DNA of 64,000 nt from an uncultured Prevotella sp. GTDB lineage: Bacteria > Bacteroidota > Bacteroidia > Bacteroidales > Bacteroidaceae. The notes under the pieces were generated by a model. It did not search any database and was not told the DNA's origin. It saw only the letters and a program-made list of their open reading frames with translations. Positions 9,066-17,936 of this stretch are shown here, one piece after another. The stretch lies in the NCBI GenBank assembly GCA_900316295.1, contig ONCJ01000004.1:38088-102087 (forward strand), in the 5' to 3' direction. The translations under genes were made by a program, and so were the position numbers. How positions within the stretch are numbered: position 1 is the first letter of the stretch; every line of letters begins with the position of its first letter.

Positions 9066-10121
9066 ATGAATAACGAACTATTGACACGTGCAGAATGTGA
9101 TGCGATGAGGGGTATTGCCATCATCGGCATCTTCCTACATAACTACTGTCACTGGCTACCAGGAATAGTCAGGGAGAATGAGTATCAGTACTTCCAACAC
9201 AACGTCGACGGACTACAAGGTGTCCTTGCTAATCCAGACTTATTGTTACCAGTACACCTACTCTCCTTCTTCGGCCACTACGGAGTCCCTGTATTCCTCT
9301 TCCTGAGTGCCTACGGACTGGTACAGAAATACGAAAAACCAAGAGCGCCACACCTCGAGCCAACAATCCTTGGCTTCACACGCTACCACTTCCTGAAGCT
9401 CTTCAAGATGATGATTGTGGGTTTCGCAGCATTCCTACTCATTGACAGGATGACACCAGGACCTCATCACTATCATCTGACTGACGTGTTGGCACAACTG
9501 GGCATGGTAAACAACATCCTACCAAACCCCGACAACATCATCTGGCCAGGACCTTATTGGTTCTTTGGTCTGATGCTACAGTTATATATCGTATATCGTC
9601 TATGCATGTACAAGCGTCACTGGGGATGGACTGTGGCACTCATGGCGATATGCACAGCCCTGCAAATCATTTGTTCACCTGAGAGCGAGGAGCTGAACAG
9701 GCTAAGATATAATTTTATAGGAGGTATGCTACCATTCGGATTCGGACTGATATTCGCCAGATATGGCAAAGACCCGCAGACAGGACTATGGTACTGGGGA
9801 ACACTGATCGTAGCCACGATGCTGGTATATTCAGAGAGTCTGGACTATTACACCTGGTATCTCGTGCCGCCACTCGTCTGCATGTCCTGCTATGGTATAG
9901 TGAAAGTCTTGCCCAAGATCCTACTGAAGCCATTGACATGGATGGGTAGCATCTCGGCAGCATTGTTCGTATGCCACCCCATCACACGAAAGATCATCAT
10001 ACCGATAAGTCGTCATGGTGACACATATACAGGTCTTCTGATATACATCATCACCTCGATAGCATTGGCATGGCTCTTTAAGGAGATAATGAACAGACTA
10101 CCAAACCCCAAGAAAATATGA
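9066..10121 (+). CDS. Acyltransferase 3 family membrane protein
   Basis: A 351-residue polytopic protein of the acyltransferase-3 (OafA/WecH-like) group, which moves acetyl or other acyl groups from the cytoplasm to surface glycans or lipids. The hallmark N-terminal segment is ECDAMRGIAIIGIFLHNYCHW (about residues 9-28), with the Arg and His expected in the first helix. The next helix has GVPVFLFLSAYGLV, and about ten hydrophobic segments follow. It has no periplasmic SGNH domain. It overlaps the next acyltransferase by ATGA at 10118-10121, so the pair is coupled. Acceptor unknown; the neighbours suggest an envelope glycan. Confidence 0.85.
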   Translation: MNNELLTRAECDAMRGIAIIGIFLHNYCHWLPGIVRENEYQYFQHNVDGLQGVLANPDLLLPVHLLSFFGHYGVPVFLFLSAYGLVQKYEKPRAPHLEPTILGFTRYHFLKLFKMMIVGFAAFLLIDRMTPGPHHYHLTDVLAQLGMVNNILPNPDNIIWPGPYWFFGLMLQLYIVYRLCMYKRHWGWTVALMAICTALQIICSPESEELNRLRYNFIGGMLPFGFGLIFARYGKDPQTGLWYWGTLIVATMLVYSESLDYYTWYLVPPLVCMSCYGIVKVLPKILLKPLTWMGSISAALFVCHPITRKIIIPISRHGDTYTGLLIYIITSIALAWLFKEIMNRLPNPKKI

Positions 10122-11161
10122 AGATAAAGGACATTTCACTATCAGACATCAGCCGATATAGAGGAGAGCTGATGGGGCTTGCGATACTCTTCGTAATGCT
10201 CTTTCATGTCAATCTGCCACGCAACGACATGTTTTTCGGTCTACGACGGTTGGGTAACATCGGTGTCGACATGTTCTTCTTCCTTAGTGGCATGGGACTA
10301 TGGTTCTCATGGATGAAATCCAATACCATACAGCTTCGCCGCTTCTATCTTCGCCGCTTCCTGCGTATCTATCCCACATGGCTCCTGATAGCATGTGCTT
10401 TCTATATCCCAGCCTTCCTTAACGGTAAGAAATATAGTGCAAATATTATCGATTTAATCGGAGATATCACCATCAACTGGGACTTCTGGCTACATGACGA
10501 GCTCACCTTCTGGTATATCCCTGCCATCATGATGCTCTACCTCTTTGCACCTTTCTATATGGAACTGATACGCCGCCACCCGTCATACCGATGGCTACCT
10601 GTGGCTATGGTAATGTGGTGCGTGATAGTTCAATGGGTATTACCCATCCATCAAGCCGTAGGACATATCGAAATATTCTGGAGCCGTGTGCCAATCTTCT
10701 TTATCGGCATCAGCATGGGAGAAGCTATACGTCGTAAAGACACCATCGAGGGCAACGCCATCTGGCTTGTTTTACTGTTGTTTGCGATGTCTTTCGCTGC
10801 GTGTATCTATCTGGAACAAGTGAGACATGGTCGCTTCCCGCTCTTCGTGGAGCGGATGCTCTATATCCCACTGACAATAACAGGCATGATACTCATCACA
10901 CGAATATTGGAAAAGATTGAGGCAATACATAGTCCGTTACCAATCGGCAATGCAGTGGGAAGGGTTCTTACCTTCATCGGCGGAGTTAGCTTAGAACTTT
11001 ACCTCCTACACGCTCAGTTTATATTGATACCTCTCGGGAAGCTCCATCTGGGCTATTGGCCCACCTTCCTCGCATGCCTCGCCATCACCCTACCACTGGC
11101 ATGGCTACTGAGTAAACTTATCGCACTAATAGTAAAACCCATAGAAAGACGCCTGAAATGA
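10118..11161 (+). CDS. Acyltransferase 3 family membrane protein
   Basis: Second acyltransferase-3 protein, 347 residues. The first helix carries YRGELMGLAILFVMLFHVNL with the conserved Arg and His, followed by NIGVDMFFFLSGMGLWFSW, the standard second-helix motif. About ten membrane segments are visible, ending in a basic tail (KPIERRLK). It is only distantly similar to the preceding acyltransferase, so the two probably act on different acceptors or steps. It overlaps the upstream gene by 4 bp and the downstream UbiA gene by ATGA at 11158-11161, placing it firmly in the same transcript. Confidence 0.85.
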   Translation: MKIKDISLSDISRYRGELMGLAILFVMLFHVNLPRNDMFFGLRRLGNIGVDMFFFLSGMGLWFSWMKSNTIQLRRFYLRRFLRIYPTWLLIACAFYIPAFLNGKKYSANIIDLIGDITINWDFWLHDELTFWYIPAIMMLYLFAPFYMELIRRHPSYRWLPVAMVMWCVIVQWVLPIHQAVGHIEIFWSRVPIFFIGISMGEAIRRKDTIEGNAIWLVLLLFAMSFAACIYLEQVRHGRFPLFVERMLYIPLTITGMILITRILEKIEAIHSPLPIGNAVGRVLTFIGGVSLELYLLHAQFILIPLGKLHLGYWPTFLACLAITLPLAWLLSKLIALIVKPIERRLK

Positions 11162-12090
11162 AAGACATTATCAAACTGATACGTCCACAACAATGGTTGA
11201 AGAATGTGTTCGTCTTCATGCCTTTGTTCTTCGGAGGTGAGTTGCTGAACCCTGCGAAGAGCGTTGGTGCACTTGTTGCTTTCTTGGCATTTTGTCTCGC
11301 AGCATCGTCAATATACTGTCTGAACGACCTCGTTGATGTTAAGGCTGATCGCAGACATCCGGTAAAGTGTCATCGCCCAATAGCATCGGGAGCCGTGAAA
11401 GAGTGGGTGGCACGAGTGCTGCAATACCTGTTGCTTGTAGTATCATTGGCGTTGCCTCTATGTAGCGACTGGCTGCTGCCCTTTGTAGAACAGGCTTGCC
11501 CCCACAATGGATGCTGCCTGCCTGGTTCTGGGAAAGCTGTAGCATCCGTTATTGGCGGCTATTGGCTCATGAATGTAGCCTATTGTCGGTGGTTGAAGCG
11601 TTATGCCATAATTGATGTGTGTATCGTGGCAACAGGTTTTGTGTTGCGCATCTTAGTAGGAGGTGTGGCAACAAGCATTATGGTAAGTAAGTGGCTTGTA
11701 CTAATGACATTCCTTCTCACATTATTCATGTCGTTTGCCAAGCGGCGTGATGACGTGATTAGAATGGAAAAAACAGGTGAGGCTCCGCGTCAGAATACCA
11801 GCAGGTACAATCGTGAGTTTATCAATCAGGCCATCACCATCACAGCTGCTGTCACACTGGTGTGTTACATCATGTATACGGTATCGCCAGAGGTGGCTGC
11901 CCATTTCCATACCGACTACCTGTATCTCACTACAGTCTTTGTATTGGTTGGATTACTTAGATACATACAGCTCACGGTGGTGGACAACCGAAGTGGCGAT
12001 CCTACCAAACTGATATTGCGCGACCGATTCACACAGTGCATCGCACTGGCATGGGGAATGAGCTTTCTCTTAATAATATACTTGCTATAG
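11158..12090 (+). CDS. UbiA-family prenyltransferase, decaprenyl-phosphate phosphoribosyltransferase-like
   Basis: A 310-residue integral membrane protein of the UbiA superfamily. It begins with KLIRPQQWLKNVFVFMPLFF and has the first Asp-rich motif as NDLVDVKAD at residues 56-64, followed by RRHPVKCHRPIASG. This pattern resembles the actinobacterial enzyme (Rv3806c type) that transfers 5-phosphoribose from PRPP to decaprenyl phosphate more than it resembles quinone-making UbiA. Seven to nine hydrophobic segments are visible. The neighbours, a HAD phosphatase and a GtrA protein, fit a polyprenyl-phospho-sugar route. Actual substrate is inferred, not shown. Confidence 0.8.
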   Translation: MKDIIKLIRPQQWLKNVFVFMPLFFGGELLNPAKSVGALVAFLAFCLAASSIYCLNDLVDVKADRRHPVKCHRPIASGAVKEWVARVLQYLLLVVSLALPLCSDWLLPFVEQACPHNGCCLPGSGKAVASVIGGYWLMNVAYCRWLKRYAIIDVCIVATGFVLRILVGGVATSIMVSKWLVLMTFLLTLFMSFAKRRDDVIRMEKTGEAPRQNTSRYNREFINQAITITAAVTLVCYIMYTVSPEVAAHFHTDYLYLTTVFVLVGLLRYIQLTVVDNRSGDPTKLILRDRFTQCIALAWGMSFLLIIYLL

Positions 12091-12109
12091 TATCTTAAAA
12101 ACTAAGACA

Positions 12110-12712
12110 ATGACAAAAAAAGTATATGCATTCGATTTCGACGGGACACTGACTACAAAAGATACCTTGTTGGCTTTCATACGCTATGCCAAAGGCACAG
12201 GAAAGACCATCCTTGGAGCATTGCTCTTCTCGCCTATCCTAATACTCATGCGACTACATCTGTACCCTAACTGGAAGGCAAAGCAACAGGTGTTCTCCTA
12301 TTTCTTCAAAGGAATGGAGATTGGCGACTTCAACGACCTTTGCAAACGCTTTGCCCACGACAACCGCCACCTGCTGAGAGCTGGTGGACAGAAAGTTATT
12401 GGCGACGCCATTGCCGAAGGAAGTGATATTGTCATCATCAGCGCAAGCATAGAGAACTGGGTACGCCCATTCTTCGAGGAAACCTGGGGCAACAAGGTTC
12501 TGATTGAATGTACTCGCATTGACGTACGTCACGACAAGGTAACGGGTAAGTTTCTCACAAAAAACTGCTACGGCTCTGAGAAGTTGAAGCGACTACAGCG
12601 GCTCTTTCCCCACCGCAGATCATACGAGCTCATTGCCTTCGGCGACACACGCGGCGACAAGCAGATGCTGGAATATGCCGACAAGAGTTATTACAAACCA
12701 TTCAGACGATGA
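12110..12712 (+). CDS. HAD-IB family phosphatase
   Basis: A 200-residue haloacid-dehalogenase phosphatase of the IB (SerB-like) subgroup. Motif I is DFDGTLT at residues 9-15, with the nucleophilic Asp9 and acid/base Asp11. Motif II is in IVIISASIENW, and motif III/IV is in AFGDTRGDKQML with the metal-binding Asp residues. A hydrophobic stretch near 36-50 (TILGALLFSPILILM) may sit against the membrane. Starting 19 bp after the UbiA gene and overlapping the GtrA gene by 4 bp, it is a candidate to remove the 5-phosphate from a polyprenyl-phosphoryl-ribose phosphate. That role is an inference from context. Confidence 0.85.
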   Translation: MTKKVYAFDFDGTLTTKDTLLAFIRYAKGTGKTILGALLFSPILILMRLHLYPNWKAKQQVFSYFFKGMEIGDFNDLCKRFAHDNRHLLRAGGQKVIGDAIAEGSDIVIISASIENWVRPFFEETWGNKVLIECTRIDVRHDKVTGKFLTKNCYGSEKLKRLQRLFPHRRSYELIAFGDTRGDKQMLEYADKSYYKPFRR

Positions 12713-13101
12713 TAATAAAGGACTGGAGACATAGCGAGAAGTTCGGTGAAATCGTAAGATTTGCCATTGTAGGCATATTGGCTACAGCCATACAATATGG
12801 TGTCTATCTGCTGTTATTACGATGGTTACATCATGACATTTCGTTGACAATAGGTTACATCGTGAGTTTCATATTCAACTTCTTCGCCTCCACCTACTTC
12901 ACGTTCAAGGTTAAGGCTAACGCAAAGCGAGGTGTAGGTTTCGCCTTCTCACACTTAGTCAACTGGCTACTTCAGATAGCCGCACTCAACCTATTTATCT
13001 GGATGGGCGTAGACAAGGAGTGGGCACCAATACCTATGTTCTGCGTATGTGTACCTGTCAACTTCCTGCTGGTAAGATACTTCTTAAAGGTGAAAAAGTA
13101 A
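12709..13101 (+). CDS. GtrA family membrane protein
   Basis: A 130-residue protein with four membrane helices of the GtrA family, thought to flip polyprenyl-phosphate-linked sugars across the cytoplasmic membrane. The first helix carries FAIVGILATAIQYGVYLLLL and the second IGYIVSFIFNFFASTYFTF, both characteristic. It overlaps the HAD gene by ATGA at 12709-12712. Sitting between UbiA/HAD and two polytopic DUF6080 proteins, it is the natural candidate to deliver the lipid-linked sugar to the periplasmic face. Confidence 0.88.
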   Translation: MIIKDWRHSEKFGEIVRFAIVGILATAIQYGVYLLLLRWLHHDISLTIGYIVSFIFNFFASTYFTFKVKANAKRGVGFAFSHLVNWLLQIAALNLFIWMGVDKEWAPIPMFCVCVPVNFLLVRYFLKVKK

Positions 13102-13120
13102 AAGTATAAAAAAGGCAACA

Positions 13121-14560
13121 ATGATAAAAACAGTATTTGGAATATTTCGGATAAAACGTGAGGAGCGATGGCTTGCGGTCTTTGCTTTTATATGGATGGT
13201 AGCACTAAACGTCCTGACCATCACGAAGTACTATGATAAGTTCACCCAGATCATGGATACTTATCACCGACACTTCGTCAACAACTTCCACATTTCGGGC
13301 TTCGACCCACTCACCTATGTGGCAGTCTCTAATTGGGACACCACATACAACGTCTACCGTCATCCGTTATTAGCCTTTTTCATGTATCCTGCATACCTGA
13401 TAAATCAGGGTCTGATGGCAGTAACAGGACTCAACTGTGTGCAGTTTGTCATAGCCGTCATCCTCGTCTTCTGTGCGTTCTATGCCTTCATCTTCCTCTA
13501 TCGCATACTGCGTGAGGTATTAGAACTGGACATCTTCGACGCCGCCATACTCACCATCATGTGTTTCTCCTTTGCCTACGTGATGCTCTCGGCTATGGTA
13601 CCCGACCATTTCATCATTTCCATGTATATGCTCATCCTCACATTATATATATGTGGCAAGATGAGACAACGCCGACAAACACTTAGTATCTGGCAGACCA
13701 TAGTGTTCTTCCTCGTCACAGCAGGCACATCCCTGAACAACGGCATCAAAGTCTTCATGGCAGCATTCTTCACTAACGGCAAACGGTTCTTCCATTGGAA
13801 ATACCTTCTACTCGCCGTTCTCATCCCCTGCGCCATTATCTGGAAGGGCGCACGCATGGAGTACAGACACTTCGTATGGCCGAAAGAGATGGCACGCAAG
13901 GAGGCAAAGAAGCAGAAAGACAAAGAGCTCAGGGCTGCTATGGTGCAACAATATCTCGACACAGCACAGGTAAAAGACACCACCGCCGCCATTGCCCACA
14001 TGAAGGTTGTTGCCAAGAAGAAGGCAAGAGCAAAATACCAACGAGATCACAAAAAGGTATGGAATAATAATACTGGCAAGCCCATAGCCAAGGGAGAGTT
14101 CTCTCGCTGGACAGACATTTCCACATCCCGCTGGCAGACAGCTGTGGAGAATCTTTTTGGAGAAGGACTGATACTTCATCGTGAACATCTTTTAGAGGAT
14201 GTGCTGCGAACCAGACCCGTAATAGTTAGCTATAAGTTATGGAGCAACTACGTCGTCGAAGGTATTATCGTACTACTCTTCCTTCTTGGCATCCTTTGCG
14301 GACTGCGCAAACGATTTTTCTGGACAGCCTTCTCGTTCTTCCTCTATGATATGACACTCCACATGGGACTTGGTTTCGGCATCAACGAGGTATACATCAT
14401 GACTGCTCACTGGGCTTTCGTCATCCCTATCGCCATTGCCTATCTGATAAAGAGCATCAACTGGCGCTACCTACCCTACTTGCGCTGCCTGCTCTTCATC
14501 ATCACCGTCTACCTGTTCATACACAACACTTGGCTCTTGTGTGAGTATATGCTCGGATGA
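13121..14560 (+). CDS. Polytopic membrane protein, DUF6080-like, possible GT-C glycosyltransferase
   Basis: A 479-residue protein with roughly ten hydrophobic helices. I think it belongs to DUF6080. The first large loop contains HISGFDPLTY and NWDTTYNVYRHPLLAFF (residues 57-87), where acidic residues and a His-Pro motif recall the catalytic loop of GT-C glycosyltransferases that use lipid-phosphate sugars. A conserved VPDHF occurs near 160. Residues about 248-315 form a highly charged Lys/Glu-rich insert absent from the next gene's product, its paralog. It follows the GtrA gene by 19 bp. Glycosyltransferase activity is a hypothesis based on topology, motif and operon. Confidence 0.65.
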   Translation: MIKTVFGIFRIKREERWLAVFAFIWMVALNVLTITKYYDKFTQIMDTYHRHFVNNFHISGFDPLTYVAVSNWDTTYNVYRHPLLAFFMYPAYLINQGLMAVTGLNCVQFVIAVILVFCAFYAFIFLYRILREVLELDIFDAAILTIMCFSFAYVMLSAMVPDHFIISMYMLILTLYICGKMRQRRQTLSIWQTIVFFLVTAGTSLNNGIKVFMAAFFTNGKRFFHWKYLLLAVLIPCAIIWKGARMEYRHFVWPKEMARKEAKKQKDKELRAAMVQQYLDTAQVKDTTAAIAHMKVVAKKKARAKYQRDHKKVWNNNTGKPIAKGEFSRWTDISTSRWQTAVENLFGEGLILHREHLLEDVLRTRPVIVSYKLWSNYVVEGIIVLLFLLGILCGLRKRFFWTAFSFFLYDMTLHMGLGFGINEVYIMTAHWAFVIPIAIAYLIKSINWRYLPYLRCLLFIITVYLFIHNTWLLCEYMLG

Positions 14561-14564
14561 CTAT

Positions 14565-15800
14565 ATGAGAAGGATCTTCCACATACGACATGACGAACGC
14601 TGGATTGCGCTGATAGCATTTTTTGTTATTGGCTTCTTCCAGTATCTCATCATATCTAAGTTCTTCTGTCTCTTCGCCAACTATAGCGAAGCCAACTGGA
14701 CCATATTCATAAACAACTTCCACATGTCGGGCTATGACCCCATAACATATAGTGTTGTAACAGATTGGAATATTGGCTACAACATTTTACGCCACCCACT
14801 TCTGCCCTACATGATGCTCCCCTTTTATTTGCTCAATCAACTGTTATGGTGGATAACAGGAGCTAATTGTGTACAACTGATAGTAGGATCCATTCTTTTC
14901 TTCTGCTCCTTCTATTCTTTCATTTTTCTTTATCGTATTTTGCATAATATCATCGGATCTAAACACGTTGACTCTATCATCCTAACCCTTTTGTTTTTCG
15001 GTTTCGGACATGTATTAGTTGCCATTATCGTACCCGATCATTTCTGCCTTTCCCTATTCCTAATTCTACTTACCGTCTATCTGTCTGGTGAGAAGGTTAA
15101 AGAACAACAGACTTTTACCAATAAAGAAATCATAATACTTTTCACAGTCACAGCAGGCATCACTCTTAGCAACGGAGTGATAACAGGATTGGCAGTACTG
15201 TGGGTTAACGGTAAACAGGTATTCAATAAGAGACTGATTACATCAATAGTCTTAATGTCTGTCATCATGATTAGCTCTGCCCTTATAGTAAACACCTTCG
15301 CGGAAAGCCCATCCGACCAACAGGTAAACAACTGGATTGATACCACTATGCCGCGCGAGGAGACACTAATAGAAAACTTCTTCGGTGAGTCTATACAACT
15401 ACATCGTAAACATGTCCTCGGTGACGTACTAACCCGTCGTCCCGTTTTTGTCAGGTACTCATGGACAAGCCAGTATGCTATTGAGGCACTAATTGTTCTG
15501 CTCATGGTCATCGGTATTTATGTTGGCAGACGAAGAGAAGTCCTACAAATAGCATGCGCTTGTTTTGTCTACGCTTTCTTGCTCCATATCGTCTTGGGGT
15601 TTGCCATCAACGAGGTTTATATCATGTCTACGCATTGGATCTTTATCTTTCCTATTGCAATCGCAGCACTCCACTCTGCTGCTGGACATAAAACAAGAAT
15701 GCTGCTACGTATCATAACAGCATCCTTAGTAGTATATCTGTGGTTATATCATGGTGTGTTACTATACAATTACCTCACATGGCCCCTTCGTTTACATTAG
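14565..15800 (+). CDS. Polytopic membrane protein, paralog of the preceding DUF6080-like protein
   Basis: A 411-residue protein with the same plan as its upstream neighbour: HMSGYDPITYSVVTDW and NILRHPLLPYM in the first loop, VPDHF in the middle, and FAINEVYIMSTHWIF near the end. It lacks the charged insert. I start it at ATG 14565 (MRRIFHIRHDERW), which lines up with the start of the paralog; an in-frame GTG at 14541 would overlap the preceding gene by 20 bp. It ends 4 bp inside the convergent glycosyltransferase gene. Tandem duplication followed by divergence is the simplest origin. Function is inferred as for the neighbour. Confidence 0.65.
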   Translation: MRRIFHIRHDERWIALIAFFVIGFFQYLIISKFFCLFANYSEANWTIFINNFHMSGYDPITYSVVTDWNIGYNILRHPLLPYMMLPFYLLNQLLWWITGANCVQLIVGSILFFCSFYSFIFLYRILHNIIGSKHVDSIILTLLFFGFGHVLVAIIVPDHFCLSLFLILLTVYLSGEKVKEQQTFTNKEIIILFTVTAGITLSNGVITGLAVLWVNGKQVFNKRLITSIVLMSVIMISSALIVNTFAESPSDQQVNNWIDTTMPREETLIENFFGESIQLHRKHVLGDVLTRRPVFVRYSWTSQYAIEALIVLLMVIGIYVGRRREVLQIACACFVYAFLLHIVLGFAINEVYIMSTHWIFIFPIAIAALHSAAGHKTRMLLRIITASLVVYLWLYHGVLLYNYLTWPLRLH

Positions 15801-16816
15801 GCATATCTACCCATCCACTTTCCAATTCGTCGGCTTAGCGATGAGGATATGTTTCTAAAGTTTCCTCGCCTTATGCTCAACCATAGCTCCTCCAAAGAGT
15901 ATTGCACCTTGCGCCACGGATTATTCCAAGCATTAACCAAATAGTAACGCTGCTGATAATCTGGATATTCCTTCAGCTCCGACGGGTGTCTTAGAGGAAA
16001 ATCAATTTCATGTCTCTTCATGGTAAAGATGCGACGCAATCGTTTTGGCATCAAGTTCAATTGAGTGGAATAGTGAGTACCCTCATTCATTCCTATGTTG
16101 TTTATCATATTCTTGCTGGGCATGATAGCCAAACCATCGTGTAATAGCATATATGACCAGAAGATACTTTCAAAATATTGTCGCCCGGAATTTGCATGCC
16201 ACTGACACATCGCTAGCATATCCTTCCTTTGATGATATTGTTCTACCTTACAACACAATTTTGAGAACATGTCTTGGTCCTTAACAAAGGAATATCCTCC
16301 ATCCCAATTGTTCACAACACGGCTCCACGAAGCCCAGCCCCAGATAGAAAATGCGCGAGTGAAGAAATAATCATACGGTATGTCAGTGGTCACCTCATCT
16401 GTGTTAAAACCTGCAATCATCGTGATACGCTCGTCATGCTCGTATCTATCAAGCATCTCCTTGCAAAAAGGAAAGAAAGACTGACTTGGCACCACATCAT
16501 CTTCGAGAACTATACATTTGTCTGCAAGCGAGAAAGCCCATCTGTGAGACAAGAATCCCGAAGGATCGCATCCCTGATTCTTCTCCATATATTGCCGATG
16601 TACTTCGCATTCCCAGTCGATATTCTCATCACTTGCTATCTGCCTGCAAGCCTCTATACCAGCCATATCCCGTTCGCTTCTCGGTCCGTCTTGATAGAGA
16701 AACAGTTTCGAGGGTCGCGCCTCTCTTACAGCATCGAACACCTGCTGGAACGTATCGCTACGGGTAAAGAACAATAGCAGTACTGCGACATCTGTCTTAT
16801 ATGGATATTTATTCAT
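15797..16816 (-). CDS. Glycosyltransferase, HlpA/GT2-like
   Basis: A 339-residue soluble GT-A-fold protein. It starts with VAVLLLFFTRSDTFQQVFDAV and has LFLYQDGPRS, then CIVLEDDVVPSQSFFPF with the acidic metal-binding triad (EDD) typical of such transferases, and FFTRAFSIWGWASWSRV, a signature of the group sometimes annotated as hemolysin-activation-like glycosyltransferases. No signal peptide or membrane segment is seen. It converges with the upstream DUF6080-like gene (4-bp overlap) and has its own promoter at its 5' end. It presumably adds a sugar to a lipid-linked surface glycan; donor and acceptor are unknown. Confidence 0.82.
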   Translation of the reverse strand: MNKYPYKTDVAVLLLFFTRSDTFQQVFDAVREARPSKLFLYQDGPRSERDMAGIEACRQIASDENIDWECEVHRQYMEKNQGCDPSGFLSHRWAFSLADKCIVLEDDVVPSQSFFPFCKEMLDRYEHDERITMIAGFNTDEVTTDIPYDYFFTRAFSIWGWASWSRVVNNWDGGYSFVKDQDMFSKLCCKVEQYHQRKDMLAMCQWHANSGRQYFESIFWSYMLLHDGLAIMPSKNMINNIGMNEGTHYSTQLNLMPKRLRRIFTMKRHEIDFPLRHPSELKEYPDYQQRYYLVNAWNNPWRKVQYSLEELWLSIRRGNFRNISSSLSRRIGKWMGRYA

Positions 16817-16839
16817 ACTTGTTTATTTTATTGTTCCTG

Positions 16840-16870
16840 CAAAGGTAATTACATTATGAAACATCCCCAA
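16840..16870 (-). promoter_or_regulatory. Promoter of the HlpA-like glycosyltransferase gene
   Basis: Minus-strand TACCTTTG (16840-16847) fits TAnnTTTG, with TTG of a -33 box at 16868-16870 after a 20-bp spacer. It lies 24 bp upstream of the start at 16816. Confidence 0.65.
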
Positions 16871-16915
16871 CATCCTTCACTAAAATTTTATCTCCGTAAG
16901 AATTCTGGTTTTTCA

Positions 16916-16947
16916 TTTGCTGTTTAAAATAATTATCATTACCTTTG
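16916..16947 (+). promoter_or_regulatory. Promoter of the GT2 glycosyltransferase gene
   Basis: TTTG at 16916-16919, a 20-bp spacer and TACCTTTG at 16940-16947 make an almost ideal Bacteroidota housekeeping promoter, 39 bp before the ATG at 16986. It is back to back with the minus-strand promoter at 16840-16870. Confidence 0.7.
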
Positions 16948-16985
16948 TTGTTTAAGAAAAAATTCTTCCAACTCAAAGATTATAC

Positions 16986-17936
16986 ATGACAGTTACAGTC
17001 CTTGTGCCAGTATATGGTGTAGAGAAGTACATCGAAGGGTGTACAGAGTCGCTATTCAGTCAGACTTACAAAGATATTGAATATGTCTTTTGCGACGACT
17101 GCTCTCCAGATAAGAGTATTGATGTTCTGCAAAAGGTGATGGAGCGTCATCCTGAAAGGGCATCACATATCAGGATTATCCAGAACGAGAGGAACAAAGG
17201 GTTAGGAGGCACCCGTCGGCACCTGTTGTCTGAGATAAGAACGGAGTATTTTATGATTGTCGATAGCGACGACTTTCTCCCTGTAGACGCCGTAGAAAAA
17301 CTTGCAAGACGAATGCAGGAAACCAACGTGGATATTGTAGACGGAGCCTATCAGACATGGACTAACGGCAATATAACATCAACAGTACGCCCCTGTCATG
17401 ACCGTCTGGATAAGTATCGACGCAAGGTGCAGGTAGGCAATCTTGCCCGCCATCAGGTATGGGGGCGACTATACAAGACGGAGGTAGTACAGCGGGTGCC
17501 CGACCTCTTTGTCGAAGGTATTGATATGGCTGAGGACTATTGCGCTACGACACGCCTCGCCGCCGTCACCACCAGAGCATGGACTGACGAAGTGGTGTAC
17601 CTGTATCGTATGGAGGGCGACTCGTTCTATTCTACAGAAAAGAAAGAAAAGAGCATCCGTTCACGACTGTCAGCCATGAAAAAGGTTCTTTCGTTCTATG
17701 AGCAGCGTGCTCCCCTACCCCTGTCTGTGGAAATCGGCATAATCGACGCATATCGCATGTCTTATAGAGGAGACAATATGAGTGTGGAGACTATAGACGA
17801 TGTCCTGCGATATGTACCCCAACACCATACAGCCAAACTGCTGACTCGTATTTTAAGAAGCGGAAAAGTCCCTCACAAGATAAAGGATTGGCTCTACAAA
17901 TGTGTAAGGGCTGTTGTCGTTAGCTGCGATGTCTGA
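16986..17936 (+). CDS. Family 2 glycosyltransferase
   Basis: A 316-residue GT2 transferase. The N-terminal Rossmann-like domain begins TVTVLVPVYGVEKYI and has SLFSQTYKDIEYVFCDDCSPD (about 24-44) with the first acidic pair, then EYFMIVDSDDFLP (about 86-98) with the DSDD metal motif. The second half has GRLYKTEVV and EDYCATTRLA, typical of capsule and O-antigen GT2 enzymes. It is a single-gene unit with its own promoter; its last 17 bp overlap the 3' end of the convergent flippase gene. Sugar specificity cannot be read from the sequence. Confidence 0.9.
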   Translation: MTVTVLVPVYGVEKYIEGCTESLFSQTYKDIEYVFCDDCSPDKSIDVLQKVMERHPERASHIRIIQNERNKGLGGTRRHLLSEIRTEYFMIVDSDDFLPVDAVEKLARRMQETNVDIVDGAYQTWTNGNITSTVRPCHDRLDKYRRKVQVGNLARHQVWGRLYKTEVVQRVPDLFVEGIDMAEDYCATTRLAAVTTRAWTDEVVYLYRMEGDSFYSTEKKEKSIRSRLSAMKKVLSFYEQRAPLPLSVEIGIIDAYRMSYRGDNMSVETIDDVLRYVPQHHTAKLLTRILRSGKVPHKIKDWLYKCVRAVVVSCDV

